Below are positions 10,901 to 34,845 of a stretch of 64,000 nucleotides of DNA, one piece after another. Under the pieces are notes generated by a model. The model was not told the DNA's origin and did no database searches. It was given only the letters and a program-made list of their open reading frames with translations. Numbering within the stretch: the stretch's first letter is position 1; each line of letters opens with the position of its first letter. Source of the stretch: Pardosa pseudoannulata (lineage: Eukaryota > Arthropoda > Arachnida > Araneae > Lycosidae); the NCBI GenBank assembly GCA_032207245.1, contig CM063503.1:103134584-103198583 (forward strand), read 5' to 3'. Position numbers and translations under genes: made by a program.

Positions 10901-13900
10901 ACTTTTTATACTTTATACATAAAAGTAAAATTTAAAAATGTGGATAAAAATCATTTTAATGTAATGATTTGATGGAAATAATCTCTATAAAGTTCCTGTA
11001 AATATATTGTATGAATCAAGTGAACAGTCATAACAGTTCTTTAGTAGGCCAAGTATGTCTCACGTGTAAAATAACTTTAAATTTTTAATATGCTCTAATT
11101 AATATCCATGAATTTACAAGGAAGTGGGTTTTTAAAAACTTTTACAATTGGTTTAATAATGTATAAAATATATACATTATTAGAACAACATCGGAAACAA
11201 TTCTTTCACTTCCATTCAATCTATTACGCAGGGTGGAAAGGGAATATATATGTTCTGAGAAATAACACAAAGAACACAAGTATATATAAAAAATTTAATA
11301 ATATTACATGATCTGTACATGTTATTAATGCACAGAAACTAACTGTGCAAAGAATCTCTTTTAATCATAGTACATTTCAGAATACATACGATTATTAACT
11401 TAAATCATGAATATATAGATTCGACATTCACACTGCAGATTAAATCAATTAGTACTTTTACACTCATAAATAAGTGCATAATAAAAATTTAAAAGTACAA
11501 TATATAACCCTACATATCTTTTTATGATTATATCAAGGATAATACGCACTATGCAAGTGCATGAAATTATTTTGATTTAAGTAGATTGCTTCACGCTCAT
11601 ATTAAAATATATAATTTTTAATCTATTGCACAAAGAATAGATTTTTATAAATACACATAAATAAACTTAGAAAAAAGTACTAGAAAAAGAAGAATTTTTT
11701 CAAGTGGTTCTAGTAGATAAGAAAATACTCTTGTTTTATATTAAGAATACCAGTCATTACAGATGAACATGAAGTATGGAAGAAAAAGAGGAATTTATGA
11801 GTCTATGGTGAAGTGGATTCAACATAAATGGTTGAATCAATTTTGAGAAATATGGACCAGTTAGAGCTCACAAAACATGACAAAAAAGTAAGCTCAAGCT
11901 AAAAAAATATTAAAAAAGTATTAAAGAATTTTGATTTAATAATATATACAGAGTACAGCTCATACATATTTATAAAAAAGAATTAAAAGAAAGTTATGCA
12001 AAATAAATGCAATAAAAAAAAGACGAAAATGCTGATCAACATTAAATATTTGGTCCACAGAAAGGAAAGAATAGAACACATAAATATATTTTCAGATAAT
12101 GCATACTGCAATATTTTGGTGAAGCAAAACCTTATTCACAACTATAAGTATATTGTTTCTGAAATATAAGCTTTCTGCAAAAGTGAAGTATAATAATTAA
12201 AAACAAATATTAAGATGAAGTTTAAATATACTGAAATAGTTATTTCAAACATAAAGCTGTGATAAATGTAAAAAATAAATTTATCTGTAATAAAATCTTG
12301 GAAGTGATATCATAAATATCAAATATAAAACAACTAAGCTTACAGAAATAACAGAAATTGTTCAAAGGGCAAAAATATTTGCACAATCTGATAAAATCTA
12401 TGTTTAGGATATTTTGTTTGAGATCTTTTCAGTATAAGCATTTATAGAAATCTAGAATTCTTGTAAAACAGTATCTTGGTTAGCTCAAACAAAAAATAAG
12501 TCTTACACCCTATAATCTCAAACCAACAAATAACTTTGCTGTGGGCAAATAAGGAGAAAATTGGTCCAATGTAATTCTTAATCCTTATTAAATGAATAAA
12601 TTCAAACTATAACAAATTAAAATTTTTATAATAGTGATTGCTAAGAAAACTTTAAAAATATCTAGCAGACATTTATTTACAATATAGCATTTATATCTTT
12701 CACCTCTATATAAAGTTCTCAATCTACTAATTTCACAATAAATAAAGAGGTAGATAAAATAAATTATACCATGAATTTAGTATATGTACAAGACAAAATA
12801 TAACTATTCTGATAAATACAAATTTGTCCACTATAAACCAATCGTAAAAATGTAATTAAATAACTACAGGAATGTTAAACACTACAATATATAGTAATCA
12901 TAAAAATATATTAACACTTTAACATGAAGTGGAACTTTTAATTAAGAACTGTAAGGATGATTAACAAACACCTGCTATATAACAATTAAACAATAAATTT
13001 GTCATAAATGAAGCTGCATTTGATTAGTGAACACAAGATATAAAATCATGCCAAAATGAATGGTATATTCCAATCAGCTTTATTTCTCTTGCCACTGTAT
13101 TGGGTAATTATATTCATATGAAATTATGCATTGGTGTTACATGAAATTGAATAAATTAAACTAAAGTTAAAATGCATATACTTATGCATATTAGTCAGAA
13201 AAAAATAGCCTTAATGTGTTAAAATTTTAATTTCATCCAATCAAATCTAACTTATATAAATCCTACTGTAAAATCTACTTTACAATACAAAATTTTACAA
13301 AACTAGTCAATATACTTTGAAATCTAAGGATTATTTATAAGAATACATTGATAAAATAATTATTATTTTAACCATATTTAAGTCTGTTAAGCAAACAGAT
13401 GCTTACACAGTTTGAATTTCAATTTATAACTAATTTTATGTTTTATAGAAAGATAAAAGGCTTTCAATGATGATGCTACACTTTCCCAAAGGAATAAGTC
13501 TCAAACTCCGAATACACTTTTAAACTATTAAATTTAACTTGTCAGCATTCAGAAAGTATAAATTAATTTCTTTTAAGCGGAAGACATTAGATATAAATTC
13601 AAATAACACCTGGTGTAATAAGCTAATTCTAGTTAACAGATTTCTTCATCAGGTGAAAGCCTTACAGTGCATGTAAATTACAAATTCAGTAATGGACAAT
13701 CCCAATACGTATGTTAAGATTTCTATTACTTAGATAACTTTTATGGCATAATGTTAAAACAAACATGAAATCCCAAAAGTATATGTTTTATGCTACTCAG
13801 ATATTGCACTAATGTTAGAGCAAATTATAACAGTATAGACTCAAAGCATAGCATAGATTTTCTTTTACCAGAGGCAGATGTTACATTTTTACTTCCCCTC

Positions 13901-16131
13901 CAAATAAAGGATATTATAGATTAAAAAAAATTTCTGGAATAGAAAACTATTAAACTGAAAGGAAATTTTTATCTGCCAAAGTTTAAAATTTTTACAAATT
14001 AGAAAAAAAATTTAATTCAAATGCATATTTTGACATCTAATAATATATTATTTAAAACCAGTATGACTTAGAAAATCTTTTGTTAGTAAAAATTTAATAA
14101 ATACTATTCATAAATTACTGATTGGTGCAATATGGTAAACATCAGTTTCACCGAAGAAATCATTAATAGAACCAACTTTCAAATTAAAAAAAAAAAATTA
14201 ATAAAAGTAAGTCTCCTAAATATTAATTCAGCAATAGGAATTTGGCCATATCTATCAAGTGCTATCCAATGTGAACCATTTGCACCCTCTATGCCATGTT
14301 AGTGTATATACTTATGGGGCAATTAATAAAACAACACAGAATTAGTTTTGCCTATGTATAAGATTCAGAAAATGAATACAGTTAAAAGAAAATAAACTCT
14401 TTTAAATGAGCAAGTGAATTTTTGCTTCACCAAGTCCATATTTTTAAGATGTATCAAATGCTAATATAAGTACTACTGAGTAGATAATGAAGTACAGGAA
14501 AGATACTTGCATATTAAATCTTTACAATAACCACAAAATATCAATTCTAAAAATATACATTACAATACATAATATAACACAATAATTTAGCAACACAACA
14601 CAACACATACTCAAAACATACATACTCAGGAGAGTGTAGAAAAAAATTTACAAGTTCTAATTAACTGTAACAGTAATAACACTCATACAAAAAATGAGGT
14701 TCTAAAACATTAAATACACTTATTGCATCCATATCAATCTTTAACAATTTAACTGCAAATATTATGAAAGATGATGTATAAATTAGTTTTTAGCATGCTG
14801 CTTTTTTCTTTCTGTACTGCTCACTAAACTCTTCTGTAAGAGAAATACCACAAAACAGAATTTGCAGATTACTGTCCACTTTCTTTACACAATACCACAT
14901 AAAACATTTTTTTTCATTTGGAATATTAAAAGTAAAATGAAAGCAAAAATAAATTTTAAAAAGTGATCATTATAAAGGTTGTTAAATTATACTAACAAGA
15001 AACATGACAGTATGTCTAATTTTAACAGAGTAATGGCCAAGAGGATATTAACAGAAGGGGCCAAAATACAACATATAGCATAAAATGCTATTTTGAAATC
15101 TAGAATCTAAAGTAGTTTTGAGTTCTTTGTGAGACACAGTGGCACATGAGCAAAGAGTTTAGATAAGTTCATATGTACAAGATGTCATATTGTGTTTATA
15201 ATACCTGTCATTAGAATCTGTTAGTAAAATACCAACATATGTAAATATAAAGGGAAAACATTTGAATTTTTTAATTTTACTTTTGTATTATAAATATACA
15301 TTGTTAAGGGATCAGAGTCTCTGTAGTAATAATTAATCAAATGGAAAATCTGAAAATACTATCATGAGGTACCTTAAAATTGCTAAATTATATTTCTTAA
15401 TGAATAGTAAAATTGGCTTCTCATCTGAATTTACATAAAAGATAAAATAAAGTTAATTTTTAAAAACTTTTTAATCTAAATGTCATTTGAGAGTTTTTAT
15501 ACTTCCAGTTACATTTTAACAAATCTATTATTTTAAAGCTTAGAAATAAAAATGACATAAAAATTGAAATATTAAAATATATATTCATTTGTATCAATGA
15601 AATATTGGTTAAATATGTTGGCAGTGTCTTAGGAAAGTATATGAAAATTCATATATTTAAAAAACTTACATTAAAAACAAAATTTGAGATACACTATATA
15701 AGAAACAAAGTTAACATTGGAGATTTTAAAAAATTAAAAGAGATAGTATCATAGATCATTATAGGTAACTAGATCTTAAGTACAATTTCTAGCATAACAA
15801 ATTAGTATCTTTTTTGTGCGACAGACACTTATTCAGTGATTAGTATTTCAATTTTTTATCAAATGGTATTTATAGTATTAAATAAGAAGCAACTACATAC
15901 AACCAGTTTTAAAATTCTTAAGGCGATCTCAGGTTTGAGTACTTGAAAATGTAGCTACAAATGTAACTTGTGGCTTAAAAATTTGATATTTTGAGGCTGG
16001 AAGTTCCTATAAATAGCAGGTACTAAAGCACACACTTCTACAAGCTATTGCTATGTGTGTTGGTAGGTTATATATATTATAAACTCTTTTGGTTGTAAAA
16101 AAACTAGTAATTACACACACTCTATAACACT
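10900..16131. other. Very AT-rich stretch downstream of RN-tre
   Basis: Over 5 kb with no convincing open frame on either strand, no recognisable transposon and few simple repeats. It may include a long RN-tre 3' UTR, since no close AATAAA follows the stop. Nothing else seen. Confidence 0.45.
13079..13084 (-). terminator. Candidate distal poly(A) signal for RN-tre
   Basis: TTTATT on the + strand (AATAAA on the gene strand) lies about 3 kb past the RN-tre stop. I found no clear AATAAA nearer to the stop. If used it would give a roughly 3-kb 3' UTR. Weak evidence: AATAAA is common by chance at this base composition. Confidence 0.2.
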
Positions 16132-28476
<12,345 letters not shown>

Positions 28477-28949
28477 CTAGAGAAAATAAAATGTTATTAA
28501 GCATGATATAAACAGCTAAAAATAAAAGGTATAACATTTATTTAAATTTTATAAATTTTTCAAAGTGTTTAAAAAAAATATATGAAATGTAAGTCTTTAG
28601 ATAATGCATAAAATGGTATCAAGGTATTACAAATAAGTTGAAAGTTTTTATAGAACATCTACTTCACAATCCTTGAAAGAATTTTGTTTTAATCAAAAAG
28701 CATTTTTCAATGCAATTCACCAAACTTCAAAGAAAAAAAAATTACAATATGTTGTTCAGAAAACTTATATAAACAAAAGAAAAAAATTAATATGTAATAG
28801 TAAAAAGAATACCTGCTATCACTGAGGAGTTTACCATATCTGATTTTGCAAATTTTCAAAATGACAAGTGACTAATTTTAAAAGAAAAAATTAAGTAAAA
28901 GAAAAATTGAACATCACTGAAAGAGTAATTATGTGACTAGCAAAGTCCT

Positions 28950-29510
28950 TTCAAATGAATGAAGTCACTTTTAGGACAGCTCTTGGGGAGTTCCCCAAGA
29001 GCAGAGGACTGTGACCAGAGATCAATTGCACACAAACCCAAGAGCAGACAACTAATAAGAATATATTGCAGCTCTTAAGGTGGCGACCAATGTGCTCACA
29101 CGTAAAAAAAAAAAAAAAAAACTCACAATCAGACAAAATATGCTGAGTGTTCTCCTCAAGATGATAGCCACAACAAGGGATCAGAACTAATCCCTATCAC
29201 ACTAAGATGCCTTCTAGACTAGGAAGAAGACCAACTGCCTTTCACAGGCCATTCCTATGAAAGAGCTATACAATTGAGCTCTTTAGCATGCCTATGATCC
29301 TTTTCACTTAGCAAGTTAGCATATTTGTCTAAAATAATAAAGAACAGAGTTCCTGATAGACCCAGGAATAATACCAATGATGAGCTCAGGATCAGTGAAA
29401 GAAATACTGGATCCTTTTCTAGCTAATTCATCAGCTAGCTCATTACCCTGAATATTCATAAGCAAAGCTCCTTTAGTAGACTCCTTCTTACTAAACACGA
29501 AAGGGCAAAA
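28950..29510 (-). pseudogene. Non-LTR retrotransposon 3' end (RNase H and zinc knuckle), broken
   Basis: On the minus strand 29413-29457 encodes NIQGNELADELARKG, the GNExADxLAKxG motif of the RNase H domain in Jockey/R1-type ORF2 proteins. About 240 bases downstream CCGYHLEENTQHILSDCE (29123-29178) matches the terminal C..C..H..C knuckle. Stops lie between them, and a run of A (T on this strand) at 29104-29119 follows the knuckle. It is a dead fragment upstream of the first visible RN-tre exon. Confidence 0.7.
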
Positions 29511-29809
29511 TTCATTTGATTTTTACTTCACTTAGTTATCTTTCTCTAGTCATCTCAGAAGAAGGTCTTCCATATGGTAATCCCAGAATAAAATTGGTAA
29601 TACATATGTAGAGTTGAATGGGTAACAGTCAGAAAGAAAGGGTGCTTCACACAGCAGGAGAGGAGATTATGTTTTAATACAATTCTATTTATATCCCACA
29701 TTTATAGAAAAAAAAATCTGAAGTGGACACCACATCACTTTATTGTACATTTTTTTAGGATGTTGTATGATGTCTCATTAGAATAATCATTTGCATAATG
29801 TCTTCAATA

Positions 29810-30110
29810 TTCAAATTTCATTATCAGAATAACCATGTTATGAGTAGAAATGTGAGTTATGTGAGATATATATATCCATACAGACATCGAGAGGAAACTA
29901 GTCAAAACTAATTCAGGAATGGTCAAAATAGATATTTAACATTTCAAAATTAAAGTTTCCTTGTAGGTAGTGAAACTTATCAAAATTCGTTAAGGCATGG
30001 ATTAAATCTAAATGACAAGAGAACACTTTGAACACCTTCCAAACTAAATCTCTTTGCAAAATATTTAAAATATTTTGGCCTTATACTTTTTCAAATGAGT
30101 AATTGTATAA
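29810..30110. repeat. Diverged interspersed repeat, copy 2
   Basis: Partner of 10600-10900: GAGTTATGTGAGATATATA at about 29851, CAAAATTAAAGTTTCCTTG at about 29945, and CAAAATTCGTTAAGGCATG at about 29982. It lies between the two LINE relics. Confidence 0.5.
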
Positions 30111-30130
30111 AAAAAACCTAAAGATCTATA

Positions 30131-30410
30131 TCTGAGGAAATTAAACACAGAAGGTGGAAATGGTTGGACATATTTTAAGAATGTCTACTAATGGACTCCC
30201 ATATGTAGCCCTAACCTGGATAACAGAGGGAGAAAAAGAAAGAGCAGTAGACCAAAACTGACATGATGAAGAATGGCAGACAAGAGAAACCAATTTGGAT
30301 GGTCTGGCTAGGGTTTGGCTAGGCAAGCTGCTTTGGACCACAAGACATGGAAAACAATACTAGAAGCCTCGTGTACTAGCAGAGTGAAGAAAGAATTGTG
30401 ATGATAATGG
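30131..30410 (+). pseudogene. Non-LTR retrotransposon ORF2 C-terminus, broken
   Basis: Frames on the + strand give IKHRRWKWLDIF, then a region with P..A.W.......R.K......W (GR.K.TWRR type), then ends like QDMEN....LVY. This is the pattern R.RRW.WIGH...-GKRKRGRPK.TWRR-...DR..W...V.ALC found at the C-terminus of many invertebrate LINE reverse-transcriptase proteins. Stops and shifts are present. It is on the opposite strand to the RNase H relic at 29 kb. Confidence 0.5.
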
Positions 30411-31234
30411 ATTAAATCAGCATTTCTGTTGAAACTTGAACAAGAAATTTTTTGTAATTTTAAAACTTCCTTTTACTTTGCACAAGGAAATAAAAATCAT
30501 AATTTTTTTTTAGTTTGGTATTGTGACGTCTTCAATATTCTCAAATGAGAGGTAACATGAATAATGGATCACGTCAAAGATAAAATTGGAAATTTACTTT
30601 TATTCTTGATTAACTACGGCTATTTACAAAGGAATGTTAATTCCCAAATCATGTAGAACTGCAAATGATGGTTGCCGGTAAAACTTCCTCATGATCACAG
30701 TCGAAAGAAAAACATGAGAATTAATAATCTCTTATAAGTGGGGAGGCTTTTCCGGGTGTAATCAAACCCAATTTATCCCCCGTTCGGTATCCGAGACTCT
30801 GCCGCTCCCTATATGAGCGGAATTTACGAATCTCCCGAACTGGCAAGCTGGCTCTGGTAAAAAAAAGCGAAAGCCTCCACGAGGTCAACACACCTCGAAA
30901 AAAATGACGAAAAGCCCTGAGTAGCAAAATTGTAGGTTTTTTATACCTGGAGGGTCAGTTACGGTTCCGCTAATTGTTTTTTGGGTCAGTTAAGATCCCA
31001 GTTACTTGAGAACTCCAGCTAAAGTTACAGTTATATTTTTTCGCTGAATTCTCATTCGCTGGCTGTCCACGGAATTTTCGAGCATTCATTAACGAGATCC
31101 ATCAGGGGCGTATTCGTCTATTCAGTCCGATTGTCAAGACCCCAGACTCTGCGACGCTAGGCTATTGTCCAGGTAAACAGGTGTACTACGATCAGCTGTT
31201 TTGGCATGTGCTCGGACAAAGGGGAGTCTTCACA

Positions 31235-31391
31235 GTATCGAGCGTTACGATCTACTTTTTTTGCAATACGAGGGCTAATGAGACCGAGACCTACTGCTTA
31301 AAGTCGATTCCGAACGGCTATGAACAACCATACCACAGTGGGATTCGAACCGACGATCAGCACTTTAACCATTCGGTCATCGTTTGGCCAA
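31235..31391 (-). repeat. tRNA-derived SINE (family 1), copy 2, best preserved
   Basis: On the minus strand the head reads TGACCGAATGG (A-box match) and, about 30 bases on, GGTTCGAATCC (perfect B box). The body follows: GCCGTTCGGAATCGACTTTA and AGCAGTAGGTCTCGGTCTCA. Both boxes at tRNA-like spacing show a tRNA-derived head. Confidence 0.8.
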
Positions 31392-31461
31392 AATTTTTTA
31401 GATCAGTAACATAAAGAATGGGTTTCAAAGTGTTTGCAGGCAAAATATTTTAAAATTTTCC

Positions 31462-32160
31462 AGTACGAGTTGTTATAACATCAGAAAGATAAAGTATAAT
31501 CATTTGACAAAGTTATGAGGGTTTACCAACAAGTAAGTTTCCCCACGAAAAAACGTTAAAAGAATCAAAACATTATTACTGTACAGAATTATGGAAAAAG
31601 ATACTACAGTTTTTCAACAACTTCTCGGTGTAATAACCACCAAAACTGTAACACTTGTCATACCATGGAATAAGGTTTTGTAGCCTAATATAGAAGCCTG
31701 CCACAATTGCTTGTCTTCATCTAAGGTGATCGAAGGTAAATTTCTTCAGTAGCAAGTTGCTATGAGCAAGATCCGGACTATAGTATAAAAGGCTATTATC
31801 TATAACAGATGGCCGTCCTCAGCACTGGACATTTATTCGGAAAACACCCTGACACCAAACACGAACCACCTGCTTGCTCATCTCATATCCCGTCCATACA
31901 CTAAATACAATCGACGTTCCCTTTTCTACGTTCCAAAACTATCGGCGGGAGGAAACACGAAAGCCGACATCTCACCGCACTATAACGACGTTAAGGTGGG
32001 AAACCGGCAATTTACAACCGCTGTATACGATAGTTACACTCACAATCTATCCGGTATGTGCCACTGTATTTTGTCCTTTTTTTTCAGGGACATCTTTTGA
32101 CGATGGGTGGAATTTACTTTCTTGATGACCCTCAAATAAAATTAAGGTTAATGTAACAAA
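31462..32160 (+). mobile_element. LTR-like block with promoter and poly(A) signal
   Basis: The block runs from TGTTATAACATCAGA to TTAATGTAACA. It contains a TATA box (agtataaaaggc, about 31781), then about 340 bases of less AT-rich, non-coding sequence, then caAATAAAattaag near 32135. This layout (TATA, transcribed segment, AATAAA, TG...CA limits) fits a solo LTR. I could not find a convincing target duplication, so a relic promoter-containing repeat of another kind remains possible. Confidence 0.35.
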
Positions 32161-33149
32161 CGGTATCACTTATAAGTTTTCTTTTTAACTATAATAACAG
32201 TATAATTACTATTTTAGCACCCGTACATTTTAAAACTTAACTACAGAAATAAAATATAACAAATTGATTTATGCCTAGAAAACAAACTGTTTATTTAAAA
32301 TTTTATATTTATAATTTACATTGACATAAAATTACTTTTACTTTCTATATTCTACATTATGTTCTTCCTATTTTTGTAAAAATTATATTTCATATAATTT
32401 TTGTAACATACACTGTGCTTCTCTTAATAAATAAGTAAATGTGTTTTTTTTATAGATATAGAGAAAATTTTACAAAAGTTTCATGGAAATGTATTACATT
32501 AACCATTGCAATAAATTTGAATTCCAGACAAACGTTTCTTCGATAAACAAAAAATACCACTTTATTTCTGACTAAACACACTAAAAAGCAATCAATTATC
32601 ATTTATCTCATAGAAATATAAACTTACTCATCCTGCTTTACGCAGCAGGTATAGTCACATTTTCACTTCATTTTTAGCATAAGGAATCATCAACCAGCAT
32701 CCATTTGGCATGTAAATTACCTAAATAAAGTGAAATTACAATATAAAAATTGACAAATAGGCTAAAAATAATAATTAAAAGCAAATATTTTTTTTAAATG
32801 GGTAAATACGTACTAAATGGTAACTCAAAATAATTACAGTCTGTTAAAGCTATTCCATAGTCAAAAAAGGATAAACAAGAATTAAAAAATGGGTAACCTA
32901 CGAATTTAAAATAGAAAGTCACTAGCAATGAAATTCAAACTCATAATTCTCAAACTTCCCTAATAAATCCAATAATAATTTTGTTTCCTCGCATAAGTTC
33001 CACATAAGTAATCATAGCAAGTAATGTAATTTAAGGAATAAAATAATTTAAATAGATGTTGCGTATGACAGAATATAATGGTGGTATGGGAGCGCTACTG
33101 TCAATACGTTGCTGAACAAAAGTCAATTCAACGAAAACTTTCTATTTAA

Positions 33150-33350
33150 CCCTTTACTTGTCGTGTACATCAAATATGATATACACATATGATGCCTTAA
33201 ACACTAGTATATCACATGTGATACACCATGATCTATATTTTTCACACAAGCTTTTTTATATTTCATATCATTGTGTATCTCACGTCATAAAAAAAACATA
33301 TAAAGCATTGGAACTGTATATCATACGTGATGTACAGCACAGGCAAAGGG
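33150..33350. mobile_element. 201-bp MITE flanked by TTAA
   Basis: TTAA at 33146-33149 and at 33351-33354 flank an inverted pair. The left end is CCCTTTACTTGTCGTGTACA followed by tcaaatatgatatac. The right end reversed is CCCTTTGCCTGTGCTGTACA followed by tcacgtatgatatac. The repeat arms reach about 40 bases. TTAA target plus CCC start suggests mobilisation by a piggyBac-type transposase. Confidence 0.75.
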
Positions 33351-33482
33351 TTAAACTGATTTCAAAAGGCTGCAAGATCTATGCAATAATAGTACTCCAA
33401 CTCTCTGATTTTGGTTTCGAAAGCCAGCCTCTTTAGTTATTCGATTACTATCCAGCCGGCCATGCAGTGTCATATATAAATC

Positions 33483-33665
33483 AAGTTATTTTCTGAAACG
33501 TTTCATGAAACCTAATTAGAAATGTATTAAATTTTTTTTTAATTTAAAGCAACTGAAAACTCTTAATTTTGTATTACGCTGTAGATAATTGTTCACAAAA
33601 CTGGCAATTGTCCCAACATACGCAGTGTGAAAATAAAGATAGAGAACTTCGAAAATTGCTTCTAT
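33483..33665. repeat. Diverged direct duplication, copy 1
   Basis: It shares with 34655-34845 the ordered blocks CAACTGAAAACnCTTAATTT, GTATTACGCTGTA, GGCAATT..CCAACATA, GCAGT and TAGAGAACTTC. The copies are about 1.2 kb apart, same strand. Confidence 0.6.
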
Positions 33666-34654
33666 TTCAAATAGGAATGTATAAAAACAGAAGGATATGT
33701 TAATCAGTAATTAGCGCCACCCTAACCATAAGGCTAAATAAGCTATATCTGATGAGCTTCTTTTTCTAACGGCATTTTTCTTGACTCAAATCTAATGGGT
33801 GAAATAAAATATGTTTAAATAAAATTAGAACTATTTTGCTTCAACGGATAATGGCTAACCTCCTACCTTATCTAAACTTCTTCCGATTATATGTGGCGTG
33901 ACAGAAGGTGTATTTTTTAAGAGCAGGGGCGCCTTATTGTTGTCCACGTGAGACAAATATGTTAGGATGACAATGATGTCAATTGTAAGAAATTGTACAC
34001 AACCTAACTGATGTAGTGTGCCTGAAAATTAGACCGTTTTTATTGAATTATACGATTTTAATTTTTTCTTTAGACTTATTACTTAAGGGTTGTGAATAGC
34101 CTAACAATTAACAGTACACAGTGAAATTAAAGAACCCTGGCTCAATTCGCTGTCATTTCAATACAAGTCCACGGTGTGCATTGCAAATATGTAAATTACA
34201 GAAGCAAAGCCGTATGTCTCCTCGACAGCTGATTCATTTAGACAGAACTCCCCTTTTGAATAACTTGTAAACTGCAGAGTCTGCTAACGGATAAGAACCA
34301 AGATAACTCTGGTGGCTTTGTCGGGTTCCGAAATAAGGTACTTCATGAACCCCTAAAAAAAGGGGGACGGGGATTACAATAAAATGAAGCAAGCCTCAGG
34401 AAAGTAATGACTTATAACTCATACATCAGGTAAAGCCCGTAAATCATTACAATAATGACTTCATTTGTAGTCAAATAATGTATACTGATTGTTTGTATAT
34501 TTGTTTATGACAATCTTTAATTGCTCCTTATTTCCAACACAACTTCAACAATAGTGAATATACAATTGTAAATGTAATTCGAAAAAGCCATTTATAAGAT
34601 AGTTGTGGCTTATAAGAGACTTGCCTAAAAAATTTACACGAGTCTTATATAAAT

Positions 34655-34845
34655 CATTGTTATTTCCTTGGAACTTTCGATGAAATCTTATTATAAAGGA
34701 ATTAAAATATATTTTTTAAATTGAAAACAACTGAAAACCCTTAATTTTGCATTACGCTGTACGTAACTGTCGTACAAAGTTGGCAATTTCGCCAACATAA
34801 GCAGTATGTAAACTAAATAAATTAGAGAACTTCCAAAAATGTCAA
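34655..34845. repeat. Diverged direct duplication, copy 2
   Basis: Partner of 33483-33665: CAACTGAAAACCCTTAATTT, GCATTACGCTGTACG, GGCAATTTCGCCAACATAAG, TTAGAGAACTTCC. No coding content recognised. Confidence 0.6.
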
